From the NCBI RefSeq assembly GCF_001458395.1, contig NZ_CYSR01000022.1:1-64000 (forward strand): a stretch of 64,000 nucleotides of DNA. The letters run 5' to 3'. Source of the DNA: Leisingera aquaemixtae (GTDB lineage Bacteria; Pseudomonadota; Alphaproteobacteria; Rhodobacterales; Rhodobacteraceae). The translations under genes were made by a program, and so were the position numbers. The number at the start of each line of letters is the position of its first letter. Within the stretch, counting starts at the first letter, position 1. The notes beneath the pieces are model-generated. The model ran no database searches. It was not told the DNA's origin and saw only the letters and a list, made by a program, of their open reading frames with translations. This document shows, in pieces, positions 63,767-64,000 of this stretch.

Positions 63767-64000
63767 CTATGCCGCGAAGCTCCGGATGGTTCTAAGCGCG
63801 CCGTCCAGGGCCTCTCCCTTTTCGTCCTGCAAGGCGGCCTCGCGCAGGCGGGCCACCCATTGCGGCCCGTCTTCGCGCCCTGCCACCAGCGTGGCGCCCT
63901 GCATCACAATGTCGAACTTCGAATGCCCCCGCGCGTGCGTGTCCGAATAGCCTTTGATCAGGCGGCGGCAGCGGATCACCTCGACTGCCATGCCGTAGCT
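63767..64000 (-). CDS. Indolepyruvate oxidoreductase-like protein, C-terminal fragment
   Basis: The last 77 codons of a minus-strand gene that continues beyond the window; the frame is open to base 64000 and the stop is at 63767-63769. RRLIKGYSDTHARGHSKFD and WVARLREAALQDEKGEALDG resemble the end of large indolepyruvate ferredoxin oxidoreductase beta-type subunits. I rely on memory of that ending, so the assignment is tentative. A real start is not visible; the Met at 63991 is internal. Confidence 0.6.
   Translation of the reverse strand, partial: SYGMAVEVIRCRRLIKGYSDTHARGHSKFDIVMQGATLVAGREDGPQWVARLREAALQDEKGEALDGALRTIRSFAA

Overview
The window looks like a chromosomal or large-replicon segment of a high-GC marine alphaproteobacterium, most probably a Rhodobacterales/Roseobacter-group member. 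The reasons are the gene content (two TRAP transporters, an alphaproteobacterial nitrate-assimilation operon with NasT/NasS, a CuyA-like sulfo-lyase family protein, a ped/exa-type quinoprotein cluster), dense operons with ATGA overlaps, and the GC-rich codon use. The assignment is an inference; no rRNA or tRNA gene was found to anchor it.

Layout. 1-142 is the end of a VOC/glyoxalase gene. 143-996 is non-coding with four perfect hairpins. 997-6132 holds a LysR regulator divergent from a PLP enzyme of the D-cysteine desulfhydrase/L-cysteate sulfo-lyase family and a polar amino-acid ABC transporter. 6646-18304 is a complete nitrate assimilation operon: the sensor/antiterminator pair NasS-NasT, an NrtA-NrtB-NrtCD nitrate importer, nitrite reductase NirB/NirD and the nitrate reductase. 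Between nasS and nrtA lies a leader with two ANTAR-type hexaloop hairpins, the second of which competes with an intrinsic terminator. 18313-19052 is gene debris: a frameshifted uroporphyrinogen-III methyltransferase (cobA) remnant running into a start-less cysteine-rich repeat fragment. 19145-22587 has a DUF1611 protein coupled to a PLP racemase-like protein, then two small genes and a terminator. A transposase N-terminal remnant follows at 22681-22869.

23101-43487 is a quinoprotein (PQQ) alcohol-oxidation region. It has an ExaC-like aldehyde dehydrogenase with DUF779, a NosP (FIST)/NahK (hybrid kinase)/ErbR-like (LuxR) signalling set, a PQQ alcohol dehydrogenase with the Asp-x-Asp signature of lanthanide-dependent enzymes, the ped-type ABC operon, cytochrome c PedF, a XoxJ-like binding protein, an ApbE flavin transferase with a NosR-like membrane flavo-iron-sulfur protein, and pqqABCDE including a 35-residue PqqA. 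A shared 20-bp box recurs at five promoters and probably ties the region into one regulon.

44263-57717 is a CoA-dependent catabolic region: a FadB-like fusion, thiolase, two acyl-CoA dehydrogenases, thioesterase, enoyl-CoA hydratase, nitronate monooxygenase-like flavoprotein and CoA ligase, followed by a TRAP transporter and an IclR regulator. Its architecture resembles pim (dicarboxylate) beta-oxidation operons. Four matching 17-bp operator-like sites stand in pairs before both transcription units. 57893-60462 encodes a DNA ligase and its associated exonuclease without their usual Lhr/MPE partners. 60645-63482 is a second TRAP transporter on the minus strand, and the window ends inside what looks like an indolepyruvate oxidoreductase gene.
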